Assembly (NCBI GenBank): GCA_038501195.1
Contig: JBBPUQ010000005.1
Location: 2,852,001 to 2,916,000, forward strand
Length of the DNA stretch: 64,000 bases
Direction: 5' to 3'
Source: Nemania diffusa
Taxonomy: Eukaryota > Ascomycota > Sordariomycetes > Xylariales > Xylariaceae
Both the position numbers and the translations under genes were made by a program. Positions within the stretch are counted from its first letter, which is position 1; every line of letters begins with the position of its first letter. The notes beneath the pieces were generated by a model. That model was not told where the DNA came from. It saw only the letters and a list, made by a program, of their open reading frames with translations, and did no database searches. Positions 9,813 to 23,380 of this stretch are shown piece by piece.

Positions 9813-12800
9813 CTACAAAATGATGTTATCAGCCTGCTCAAGCCAAAGGTTGGCTAGGTCCTTTGAGAGACCTAGTCTCAACTGTTTGAGTACATCCCTG
9901 GAGCTGGTTGCAGCAAACACCGTCGCTCTCCAATCCCAAGCTCTTTTGATGCCTGATTTGATCATGCCACTCCTCATTACGGATTTGTGAAGCTGAGAAG
10001 CAATCATAGAACTGCCTGTCATGACAAAACTACCACCCAATGATGGAGTCGATTGGCCCAAGAGGCTTGACGGCGTGGAACCCTTTCCTTGCCCTGATGC
10101 TAAGACTAGCTTGAAGAACTCGTCCGCTACCTCATAAACTCGGCTCCCAACCGTCTCGATGTCTTCAATGGCCTTGAGTAGAGTATCGATCTGCTCAAGA
10201 GTGATCACGGGGGGTGACTGACCGATGAAGACCGAGACTTCGCCTAGCAATGCTAGTAAGAAATCCTCGCTGACAACGGCATCACGAGTGTCATCGTATA
10301 AGCCGCCTCGGATATTGTCGTCGGCACTAGCAATGACCGCTGTTAGAGCAGCTGCAGCTTGGTGGCGACGATGTAGCGATTTCTGGTGGGGTTTACTGTT
10401 TGCGTCACGATATTCGTAGAATTGCCTCAGGGTTGCGTATCCGCTGAGCATCTTGCCAAGAAGCTCTGCAGCTTCAAGGTCCTGCTTTGCGAAGGCTTCG
10501 AGTGTCACAGTCCGTTCTTTTAGCAAGCCCCGCAGAGTATCATCGAGTTCGCCATTCGGAGGGTACACAGTAGATTCGACAAGGGAAATCGACATCAACG
10601 TGTTAAGAACGTCTCGGACTTTTCCGGGGCGATGGGCTAAAGCATAATACCAAAGCGCCTCCCCGAAACGGAAAGTATCCTTTGCCAGTATGTCCCCGAA
10701 GGTCTATTTACTCGTTAGCATGTCTCATAGCCCATCAAGGTGCTATAACGTACTTCTGCTGTGTCTTCGGCAAAATTGATCATGCCGAGATCGTTTAGTA
10801 ACCTCCACATCTTGTCAACCGTGACGCGCGAATTCTCATCGATCGTACCGAGGACCTCCTGCAGCAACTCTTGGACCATTTGTTCAGACCGTTCATGCGA
10901 GTCCATCCGGCCAACGACTTGGACTGCTATTTCCCATCCATCTCGAGATATTCTGCTGCGATGTGTTAAGCCGGATATGTGTTTACGATCCCGCAAGCCG
11001 CGGGCATAATGGATGAGCGTTGAGTCCTTGATGCCGTCGTTATCGTCCGGACCTACGCTCTGTTTCATACCTAGGACTTCTAGTTCTTCCATGTCAAACT
11101 CGCTCATGCTAATAAGGTTTTGAGGCTCTGGAGGTGGTAACCACCGTCCCAGGGAGGCAATCTCGGCCACCGACGCTGCAACGGGAAGCGACCAAAGACG
11201 AATAAATCCAATCACACCTTCGACATTACCCTCGAAAGCGGATGCAACACCAACTTCTACAGCATCAGCCGAATTGAAATGGAAGTCTGACTCTGTCGCA
11301 GTGTGCAGAGATAAAGCTAGGCGATCAAAGAAATCCTCATCACCTGCAGCTGCATAAATCGAGTGGGCTGACCTGGAGAGTGACAGACTCCGGTTACGTT
11401 TATTGTGACCGTCATCCCACCACCCAAAGAGTCCGATTGTCGCCTCACACCAATCCTGTGCAGCTGCGAGAATAGCTTCAGGCTCACCCGTAAGAATGGA
11501 ATACAGCGATTGTAGGTTCTCATAGACATCCCAAGGGATCTGACTTTCAGCCTTGCGCGCGAGGCCAGTAAGGGACGCTTTGCCTCCTGATGAAATAGAG
11601 ATCTGAGAGTCGGTGAATCTGCTAGAGGCGAAATTGGTTCGATCTTTGCCTTCTGCAAAACTTGTCAGAGCTTCCTGGGCCCCTTTTGCTTTCAAACGAA
11701 ATAAGGTCCAGTCGCTACTTCGAATGTCCCAACTACTGTTGCTGACCGAGGGGCAACCCTCTATGACCTGACACAGATCCTCCACGACACGCCTGATATT
11801 CGCTAGGGCCTGACCGACATATGCCGACTCGCCCTTCGGTAGCTTCTTTACTGATTCCCAGGCAGCGTTCCGCAGTAACCGAACAGATCCAAAAATGTTG
11901 CCACGGACAAGAGTATTGAAAACGGCCTGCCAGAATAACGCATGAGCAGCTGGAGATGGCCGATGTTGTAAAATCATGTCGACTTGATTGCCATCCAGGT
12001 TGTGCTCGTCTTCTTGCCATTTGAATAGAATCTCGGGGAGAAGGGGGTCCCTCGAACCTCCAAATTTATTTGGCACCGGGGGGGTGTGGTGGATGCGGAA
12101 GAGAAGATTAGCTAGATACATAGCCTTCTCAAAGACGGGAGCAAACGAGCTAGGTCCGACTTTAGCTGAGTGCTCCTCGGAGGCTCGAGGTAGGCTTTCC
12201 ATATGCGGTGTCCATACGTCGTTAACAAGTTTGACACAAGCTTGTGATAAGGTGCTATCCAGCTTCTCCTCATCGTCCTCGGTGCCCACACCTTCGTCAT
12301 ATAGTCTATTCACAATATCCTCGGTTTGTAGAAGAACGGTGTCGGGTTCTGAGACAGTTGCGAAGCCGGTGTGACTGTATAGGTCTTTCGCAAGGATGGC
12401 GTATTTGAGTTCGTTCCTCTGAATCATGGTAGAGCGCATAGCGGAGGCACGGTATATGTCGTCAGCCTCCCTCCGGGCACGTTCATCAGCAGCTGGTGTT
12501 GTTAACATCATGAGGTCCGTATCGTCATCTACATCGTCAAAGGGGCCTTGAAAGGAGCCTGTCTGGGCGATCTCTTTCAGCAGATCCTCTTCGACATCGT
12601 ATTCAACTGCATCCTCAATCATGGCCTCGATATCTTCTTCATGACCATCGCCATCGTCATGCTCCTCACGGCCTGCGGCTTCCATATTGTCAATTTCAGT
12701 ATCTTCGCCTTCGGTGGTATCGTCAAAGTCTATTGCAAAGGTCCCCGTGCGAGTCGAGGGAAGCTGATGGGGTTCCTCGTCGTCGTCGTCGTCGCCGTCG

Positions 12801-13201
12801 TCATCATTTTCGTTGTTGTCCTCATTCTCGTTTCCGTCGTCCTCGCCGTGATATTCCCTACTGAGACTGGATGGCTGCCTGGTAGAGCCCCGGAGAGATC
12901 TGCCAAGCGGAACGTTACTCCCCTTGGAACTAGACTTTGAATTTCTTAGAGTAGGCTTGCCGAAATTGGGAGCTTTTGGCTTGTTGCTCATATAACCGCT
13001 CGAAGCCTGTAAGAAGGAGGGCGAGGGATCGCCGGTAGGTGTGAAAGACGCGGCAGAAGCAATAGAGGCAGCGGACGAGGGAGGTGGCCCGGCAGGGGTA
13101 GTCGAAGGGTGGTCTACGCTGAGGCCAAATGCAGCCCTCTTAGAGCTTCTATCTGGTGTGGCGGGCGAGGAGGAGCCCAACTCTGACCAGCGGAAAGACA
13201 T
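9813..13201 (-). CDS. NUP85: nucleoporin Nup85
   Basis: This encodes a scaffold nucleoporin of the Y-shaped (Nup84/Nup107) subcomplex of the nuclear pore. Exons 13201-10754 and 10703-9813 give 1,112 residues; the 50-nt intron (GTACGT donor, GCTAAC branch site, AATAG acceptor) joins in phase 0 to read TFGDILAKDTFRFGEALWYY. The first 100 or so residues are Ser/Pro-rich with a TPAGPPPSS motif, followed by a strongly acidic run (about residues 115-145) encoded by a GAC/GAT repeat. The remainder is alpha-helical, with the LPEILFKW and FGEALWYYALAHRP segments I associate with Nup85. The length fits filamentous-fungal Nup85, which is longer than the yeast protein. A related Y-complex helical nucleoporin is the main alternative. 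The start is the first ATG. Confidence 0.82.
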
Positions 13202-15283
13202 GATGATGGCAAGGGAATACAGCTGTCCTCAGAACCAGGCTGGCTGCGCGACTGAGACGTGCGCCCTGTGGTCGCTAGCGGCTAAACCCAACAACGTCAA
13301 AACAAGCCGGCGCCCAGAGGGATGATAGCATGCAATTGCGCAAGTGCAAGGGTCGGGCGCGTAGAGGCGATGTGGAGGTTGTCGGTGTGTTTTGCTGGTC
13401 GTCGTGCAAAGTTACACAGGTAGGATTCAATGGCAACAAAATTTACACAGGTCATTAATGAAGCTACCTACCCCAGAGACGCGGTCGGTCGGTTGGATCC
13501 ACACAGCAACCTGTAAAATATGTGCTAGTCTAGATAGGTAAAGTACCTACCTACCTACCATTGGAGGTAACAAGCCCCTGCGCACAGACCAGGCAATAAC
13601 CCCACCTAAATGTAGGTAGGTAATTAGGTAGATGTTTGCATAGGTGACTTCGTCTTACTTTCCACCTGCAATCTTTAGAGGATCTGATTTACCTACATGA
13701 ATGCACCTCAAGGTATCATACATGTAGGGAGGGAGGTTAGCAATTCGTATAAATACTAAAGGTACCCTAGGTAGGGTATGTAGGTAGGTATATGCTGTAT
13801 ACATACATGCCTTATGTAACTTAATGTCTGCGGGTAACCCTCAAGGTCCTCTCGGGCTCCTAATGATACCTATATACATGACCTATGTGTGTCTATAAAT
13901 TGCCCCAGGCATCTCAAACAGAATCCTCTTTACTTATATCTGTTTTCTTGAATCTTCACCACCGCTGCCATGATACACGGTATTAATTCCACGTGCTTCT
14001 TTACCGATGACTCCCCTCGGACTATCAATGTACCTCCATGGCATGGCATGGCAAGGTGATGACCTACTGTCATTGGCTGGGGCAATTAGCCTCAAAGAAC
14101 ACCGACTCAAGGTCCGCTACTGCGTACATAACATACCTACTACTAATACCTATGTAGGTAGCTAAGTAAGTGCCTATGATACGGCATATAGATAAAAACA
14201 AGCCGTACAGGGAAACCTTTGCCTTACCAACTACCATCTCCTAGGGCTATATGTCGACTTCTCGGCCAAGGCCAGTGTTGAGTCACGCGGTTGTTGTCGA
14301 GGCATTAGCTATCGGTACGTAAGGAGATCCCGAGATTCGCCCAGCTATCTGCCCGTAAAATCTCCATTAGTTTCCGTCGTCGCCTTTCACTAACGTAATA
14401 CCTGGTATCTAGTGTGCAACACGGCGTGGGAACCCAGCCGAATCCACCCCCGAACCCTTCGCGTCCCTCCAATTGACCGTTGGCTCTAGAGTTGATCGGG
14501 TCTGCTCGAAGCATCATAATACCTGCTAACATGCACGCTGTTGGAGAATACCTGCGTTGACTCCATGTATGAAATGATCGGCTGCCCATTGTGTCGCGAG
14601 AGGTAGTGGCTTGCCCGAGAGCCGACCTTCGAGTTGGAAAGATTGGAAAGAAGGGCATACCTCGGTATGTATACATACAAATCTCGGGGGTAAGTAGAAC
14701 GATGGGCAGTGGGCGGGTACCTAAGGCGGAGGGACATATGTAGGTGAGTACCTACCTCCTTATGTAGGTAGAGGTGAGTAAGGTAGGTACATGGTAATAG
14801 TCAATACCTTACCTAATGTACCTACCTACCTCTTACCTAAGGTATGACATCAAAGATAAGTCAGTCCCTCAGGTGCCTGCCTGATACCTACCTATATACT
14901 GCGTAGGTCCCGACCTGGATAGGCTCCGACCCGGATCTATCCAAGTACCTATCTTTGTAGGTAGTGGTGGGTGATTTGCCGGCTCCCCCACCTTCGCGCG
15001 ACCGCGTAGCTGGATGCATGCGAAATATCCAGGCGGGGTTGGCAATTCGGAGTACCTGGGCCACCTACTATAGGCTACCTACCTACATACCTACCTAACC
15101 TACCTATAGCCCCCCGTGCTGCGTAAACCTGGAACCGAGATCGAATAAATTGATCCCCTTCGCCGCCTCCGGCTTTGATCAGTTATAGCAACCTCCTGTC
15201 TCTACAACCTGATCCAAATCCGAGCCCTACGCCTGCGCATAGTTGATTGACTGTACATCATACATACGTACATACAAGATAAT
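13202..15283. other. divergent intergenic region between NUP85 and SFA1
   Basis: This 2.1 kb has no supported gene. It is packed with TAGGTA/TACCTA repeats (13540-13630, 13735-13800, 14730-14850, 15060-15110). Short frames between 14305 and 14740 on the minus strand lack plausible starts and any recognisable domain. It must contain the promoters of both divergent genes. Confidence 0.55.
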
Positions 15284-16733
<1,450 letters not shown>

Positions 16734-17752
16734 AAAAAAAGACGAAACCAAAAAAAAAAGTATACATATACACAAAGTGATGTATTTAGTAGCAGGGATG
16801 CGCAGCGATGGGGCAAAGTCAAGGAATGTAAAAGTCGGTCTAGTTGGATAGGCTCGTCGTCGAAGAACGGTATAATAGGCGATTGAAGGACCAACATGAT
16901 CAGGTCAGGTATGCTGTATAATTTCAATATAGTCCTAGGGCCATATTCAGGTCGACACCGCATTTACAGAAATGCGCCCGTAGTGTATTCCGTACATGCA
17001 CCCAAATTAAGCGCTGGCAAGATCTTGCACTACCTAGGTCAGGACCCTGCCTGCATGCAGAGCTAGTTGAGTCTGGACCCGGCGTTCTTCCTACATATGA
17101 GCGCCACGAGATAGATACCTATGTACAGTAGATATACACTTATACTATTATGAAGTAAGTATAAGCAGATGGACGCTACCTGGGCCAGAGGAATAGAACT
17201 CGCACCAGTAAGATGCGAACTTCTATGGGTAAATTAGCATACTGTCTACATTGTACCTAGGTACTGTAGCGCGAGCCGTACGGTGCTATACAGTACAAAA
17301 TCCACCTCTGTGCTGATCATCTGAGCTGGCCGGGGGGGTTCATCGGATCAGCCTTCCCTGGACCTCATGTTACATCGTGCAGAGAATGAGGCGCTTATTA
17401 CCATGTACACGTATTGTACTCCAAAATTCTTGCGCCATCGAGAGACGTCTTTTGTCCAATACAGAATCTAGGATCACGAACCCCAAGACGGGATCGTTAC
17501 ATACGTATAGCACAATACCTACCACCAGGCTACAGGGCTTGGAGTACATCTATTGATAGGTATTCGTTAGTTACCCGACTAGGTATATGCTAAGTAGATA
17601 TAGAAAAAGGGTCTGCCATGCACTCGCTCCGGGCGCAATAAGCGGCGGTGTCTGATGATCACCGCTGGACTCAGGTTTTTAGCGATCATTCTGATTCGAG
17701 CCACGATACGGATCGTGTACGTGTATGTACACGGCAACGCCCTAGACTCCAT

Positions 17753-17777
17753 CCCCCCCCCCCCCCCCCCCCCCCCC
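17753..17777. repeat. poly-C tract, 25 bases
   Basis: An uninterrupted run of 25 C residues (25 G on the other strand) lies in intergenic DNA. Such runs are prone to slippage, and the exact length may be unreliable. Confidence 0.9.
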
Positions 17778-20700
17778 TTATACTAGTGTGCGTTACATAC
17801 TGTACTGTATATGTGTATGTAGGTATATGTGTATGTGTGTATGTATATATGTATGTACAATAGTCTAGATAGATGCAGTCTGATCTGATCCAGCTTACCT
17901 ATTGCCGAGTTGTGACTTACACGCACACACATGACATGCTACCGATTACTTTGCAGCAAGTAGGACGGTGCCACGAGGATAGTCCCAACAAATGGATGTG
18001 CCGGTTATGAGTAGATGTTTGCAGTTCCCTAACTAGGTACCTAGCCTAACCTTGGGATGCAATATGAATAAACCGTCCGGTCCGATCCGGGTTGTCGTTG
18101 CCGGTGCCGGATCCGGGTCGGTAGAGATGGAAAACCAACTACGCTCCTCAGTTGGAATTCGTCCCTCTTATCGGCTATTCAGCATCCTCTTTACGTACAT
18201 TCATATAGTCACTGCCGTGCGCTATCTATCCCGATCGTTTGACCCGGCATGCAAACATTTCCCCACGAAGAGGCGGAACGGGCTATCTGGCACCGCGAGT
18301 TAGTAATGTTGTTCCATTGGCATTATGTAGCGAGATAATGTATAAGCCTAGCCCGGATGTCTGTGGAAGAGGGAAGAAGAAAAAGAAGAAGAGGAATAAT
18401 AATAATAATAACAGCTGACAGCATCCCTTATCATCGGGTTGGGTAAGAATCAGAGCACCATCCAAGGTAGTGTCACCCTTACATAGATGCAGTATGTAGT
18501 ACCTAGTATTATGTGTATCCGCGACACGATGCACGATGCATAGGGCCTTATCAGGTCGAGTGCATCCCAATATCGCAAGGTACGTTATGCGTGCGTGCTC
18601 ATCGATCTGACGGATGGCGATGGCCGTGATGCGCACCAGATACTCTGTACATATATGTAGCCAGCCATAGAGGGCCATTGGTAGAGGGCCATATCTACGC
18701 ATACTGCGTTGGCGTTTGCGAAGATATCCCGTCTGCAGCAAGTAGATAGTTGGGCCGATCACTCCATCCCTCCATCATCATCACTCCAGTCGGTCATGCA
18801 ATGTTTGCTGCAGCCGCCACAGGCAAGGTCGCCCGTCCATTCATGTCTTGGTTGCCCGCCTTGCTTATGTAGGTAGTTTGTTTGATGCCTGGGTGGCCCC
18901 ATTTGTTCGAACATTCATCCATTCCGTCCGCTAAGCTCCAAGCATTCCCTCTACTCCCTCTACGGGACTTGGTATCTTAGACCATATATTCTTTGTCAGG
19001 TATTTGTAGTGACCGATTGACCGACGTGGGTACTTGGTAACAAAAGGAGCAAGTTATACCTAGTTGGGCATGCTGTACGTAAACTTGAACAAACAAAATA
19101 GACCGGCTTTGGAAACAGCCTACATGTACTACGTAGGACACCGTAACAAGATGCCATCTTATTTATATATATGCACCTACCTACCTACAGGTCACCAGGA
19201 TCATAAAGGTTAGCTCCACGCTAGTCGATCGGTTAAACGCAATATAGAAATATATGTAGTAAATCGATACCCAAATAGTTATTTTATATATAAAAGCCGT
19301 TTCCTTAAGCTGTATTAGGTCAATGAATGTGGGCCCAGATCTAGATTTGGTAACGATATCCAGCCTATGTACCAAAGTACATAACTCTTTACACCGATCT
19401 TTTCGGTTTAAATGATCGGCTAGCGCTGCGCTAACCTTTATGATCCTGGTGACCTGTACTTGCCTTGTAGACAGGTATGATGCTGTAGGAATACACACTA
19501 CAGAGTACAGTAGGTACTGCGTACTTACGTACACAACCATATGCATAGGTATACCTATGTAGGTAGGTATGCACAGAGCATGGGTATATATATATGTACA
19601 TACAATCGCCGCCTAGGTTTATTGTCCGATCCACTTCCGTCTGCACCTTTTACTCCGAATTGCCGACGACCCCTGTGCGGACGTTAATCCAAGGAAGGGG
19701 TAGGGCCTGGAGGTAGGTATAGAATATCTTACCAATCAAAAGAGAGAGACGGGCTGACGGAAGCCGTTTCTGCCTTGACGCCTTACTTAGCGCATGGCGC
19801 AAATATGTATACCTATCATACGTACGCAGTATCTAGTCTATGTAGATAAAAATCATACGTACATACCTACTTACTTACATAGGTAGATATCTACTCCCAT
19901 CTTGCTTGCATCAAGCCAGCGCTTAGTACCTACCTAGTTATCGCCACCGAGGAACACGGCTACTTACATACATGATGCCTATTATGTACGCCTACGGAAT
20001 ACACAATTACTACTACAGCATCTCCCCAATGGAATAGGATTGCAATACCTACCCTACCTACCCTCCCTAGCGAATCCCGTTGGGCTCAGGTTCCGGAAAT
20101 ATGTGATCCGCCTCCCGCTTTCGGAGCCTCGCGACAGAACGTCGTCATCACTGTCTGTACTATGTATGCGTGCATTATTCCTGGGCGAACTGGTATGTGC
20201 GTCTAGCGGCTAGCCTGTAGGTGCGCATACTTGAGGTTTGTGACTTTGTTTTTATGCCCCTAGTGACTTAGTCCCTATCTAGGGTACCATGTCTCATGTA
20301 CGCGTGCATGCACGCAAGTATGTATAAGTAGGTAAAGTCCATACCATCCGTCAAGCTTGATTTTGATCTAACCCCAATACGAATCAAATGGCACTCTTAT
20401 CCTACATAGTAGGTACTTATTGTAGTAGTAGTGCATGTAGATAACTATTTATCAGTATCTACTTATAGATAGACACCAACCATTTTGGGAGTTGCCCGTG
20501 CCGCCGCCTAGCTAGATTCTTTGTTGTGCTAGGTATCATCTAGACCACATACAGACTGTACATACATACACTGTACAGTACGTGGGACAAGCATTCGAAT
20601 ATGCATTGGCACTAGATAGATAGATAATACGTACCTACTGCGTACATATGTAGATGGTCAGACGGGAATAGTTGACTCGTTGACTTTCGCCGCCAGACTG

Positions 20701-21120
20701 CTAGCATCAGGATAGGGTGGCGGGCTAACCGTTGTAACTAACAAGAAGAGGATCCGGCTACCCGACTAGTCTTACAACAGGATTACTTGGCTCCCTCTCA
20801 TTCCCTCAGCACCTGCTCAGCACGACTGACTCAATCCTACAGAGAGTCTGAGAGAGGTACCGTGCATAGATAGGTAGGCACAATTGTACCTAGATATATG
20901 TAGGTAGATCGCTAGGTATCTACCTAGTTCCTAGGTCGAGTGAAGGGAGAAAGGGTATGGTACGGGTATGATGATGAGCATGGGTATGCTGTACACATTA
21001 CATACGCAGTACAGAGCGCCGACTCTTGGTCTTTCTTCATCATTCCACATATTGCCGCCCAGTCTACCTACTTGGGTAACGGCTCAGAGTCAGTTGACCT
21101 AGCTAGACCCGGTTACATAG

Positions 21121-21162
21121 AACCAGAACCAAAACCAGAACCAGAACCAGAATGAGAACCAG
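21121..21162. repeat. AACCAG hexamer repeat
   Basis: Seven tandem hexamer units, five of them AACCAG and two variants (AACCAA, AATGAG), lie in the gene-poor region about 930 bp before the AN1 zinc-finger gene. Confidence 0.85.
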
Positions 21163-22092
21163 GTAGAAGCCGCCAACAAATTACATATGCTTGCTTTTCT
21201 CCCTGTCCATCTCTCTAAGGACGACTTCTCTTATACCTATCTACCTACCTGCTTGATCTATCTTGTCATTCCTATTTCTTCCTGTCTTTTATTCTCTCTC
21301 TCTCTCTCTTCCTCTCTTCCTCTCTTCCCTACATACGTCCTTTTTCTTGTACCTAGCTACTCCATCTCACCACCCACAGGCTAGACTATCTACATAGTCT
21401 ACTGTCTTGATCCTGCAACAACCTCGTGTAAGTCAGCTTTCCCAAACAACATAATACCTCGGGTCCTTACATGACTTGCGCCACAACCCAAATGGATAGA
21501 GAAATTCTATGCAGTACTCCCCATTTTTAGATCGCATTCCATTGCCGTTTATCTAGCTGCCTGGTCAGGGCGTCTGTACAAACATATATGCTACCTACCT
21601 ACATATGCGTACTTGCTCCTGGACCATGGCTCGTCAATAGGCCCCGCAGGGGGTCATTGACCATTGATCCATTGTGTCATTTGCCATTTTGATTAACATT
21701 TAATAACATGGTATTACTTACGGACCTACGGACTTGCTGACCTACTTCTTCTTTCACGCAGACAAACTCTTACGCGGTCTTCATCTTCATCTTCATCTTC
21801 ATCTCGCCGTTACTACACTTCTTATCACCACCCAAACCCAAACCCACCAAGTAACAAAGACGATAAGAATAGCTCGTAGTTCTTTGACCTCTTGTCACAC
21901 TTAGCCGGCTCGTCACGAAAGCGTAAATCTCGCACTCGTGCATTCGTGTATCCGATTAGCAGCTAGTCAGTCAGTCTAGTTTGACGTCTCCTAATATTAA
22001 GCGCTCACGACGACAACGCCGAAACCACCTCGCTCCGCCTCTCCACACCAAGCGAGCTCCCTCTCGCCCATCCGAACGAATCAACCGCCACC

Positions 22093-22512
22093 ATGCCCGT
22101 CAAGCCTCGCTGCACATTCAAGGAGTGCCGGACCGCCGCGCAGCGGATTGTCGGAGACTGTGGATTCTGTGACGGCCACTTCTGCGCGAAGCACCGTCTC
22201 TTGGAGGACCACAAGTGCACGGGTCTGGAAGACGTAAGTCCCACGCAGCCCATTGCGGATTCCCTCCATCACATCCCCGGTAGCCGTACTGGCGGCGGGC
22301 CAGTTGAAGACACCACCCAGTGGTGGCTCGTCGGGCTCGCCGAGTGCCTCGCCGAGGGCGACATATTGCGCTGAGTCCTGAAAGCCGTGAGTGACATTGC
22401 AAACCCCGCTAACCTTTGGCTCGTTTTGGATATCCAGTGCAAGAAGGAGTCGCACCAGCGCAATGCGGCACAGCTCGAAGCCGAGAGGACACAAGTCATC
22501 CGCGGCGTATAA
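22093..22512 (+). CDS. AN1-type zinc finger protein
   Basis: This encodes a 71-residue protein made almost entirely of one AN1 zinc finger. Exons 22093-22233 and 22438-22512 join in phase 0 across a 204-nt intron (GTAAGT donor, GCTAACC branch site, TATCCAG acceptor). All eight metal ligands of the AN1 pattern are present: Cys7, Cys12, Cys23, Cys26, Cys31, His34, His40 and Cys42. A short charged helix follows (ESHQRNAAQLEAER). Larger AN1 proteins bind Cdc48/p97 or ubiquitin in protein quality control; whether this minimal form does so is inference. The ATG has a good CACC context. An intron retained in full would give a different, non-conserved C-terminus. Confidence 0.9.
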
Positions 22513-23380
22513 GTCTGCCCATCCGCCTCTCAGCCATCCCGCCCCAGGGCCCGACTCTACCCCCTCATCATCCGTTGCACCGGTCCAGTTTTCGAACGTA
22601 GACTAGCGACAACGACAAGGGCGACGACAACGTACGCAGCCTGCCCTACCTTGCACACACGACTGTGGGCTGGTGCATCTGATTACGGCCGCGTAACCTC
22701 ACACCACCCTCTGGCCCTCGTATTGTCGAAACCGAGGTGACACCAAACATACTAGCAGCAACAACAACAATAACAACAGTAACCACCCTTCTTCTCCCGG
22801 CCATCATGAGCATCTCGTTTTAGTTACCAAGCGTATGGCGTCGTGGGATTATGCACCTGGACATGTGGGCGTCTTTTGTACCCGCATGGAATTACCATTC
22901 ACCAATTTTTAAACCCGACTTCTCGCATCTGCCGTCGGATCTGCCATTCCTATCTAGACCGACCCTCTCCTTGAATTTACCAGGGACATGGCGCTGCGGC
23001 TCGCATCGCGTCTAGAGATGACGACGGAGGGGTATCGGAATCTTTATCGCAACCTCCCCAGAGAGGGAAACCTGAGTAAGAGATCAGGCTAAGATACTAT
23101 AGTTTTGTAGTACACATCCATTCACCTATAGATGACAGTCTCATGCTCCGAAGATGTTCATGTGAAACCGTGTCTCGTTCTAACTCTGTAGCTCTAATTT
23201 GAATACGTAAATACAAATGTGACAGATCGTTAATTATAGCGAAATGGGTATCTTTTCGAAATGTACATGGACAACAGCATCTATCTCCATGGGTAGATAT
23301 CATACAACATAGGCTCCCTTACTTACAAGGTTACACCTCACAATCCAATCTCTTTCTTCGTGTCATCTTCAAGCCCCTAT
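22513..23380. other. convergent intergenic region (AN1 gene / NTH1)
   Basis: No gene seen. It contains a CAA-rich stretch near 22755-22785 and probably the 3' untranslated regions of both converging genes. Confidence 0.5.

Larger units (their letters stand above)
16734..22092. other. 5.4 kb gene-poor region
   Basis: I see no convincing gene on either strand. It is rich in TAGGTA/TACCTA repeats and simple sequence: a 25-base poly-C tract at 17753-17777, TGTATG-rich sequence near 17810-17860, AAG/AAT runs at 18375-18412, AACCAG hexamers at 21121-21162, a CT run at 21293-21309 and CTTCAT units near 21780-21806. The longest frame (minus strand, 18283-18762) has no ATG-led conserved protein. No tRNA-like fold is seen. 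Confidence 0.55.

Noticed and set aside
14305..14737. Two overlapping short minus-strand frames between NUP85 and SFA1
   Set aside because: No recognisable domain, no splice logic, and they run through TAGGTA repeats.
18283..18762. Minus-strand frame of 159 codons in the gene-poor region
   Set aside because: It lacks a credible ATG start, includes simple-repeat-encoded Leu/Phe runs and shows no family likeness.
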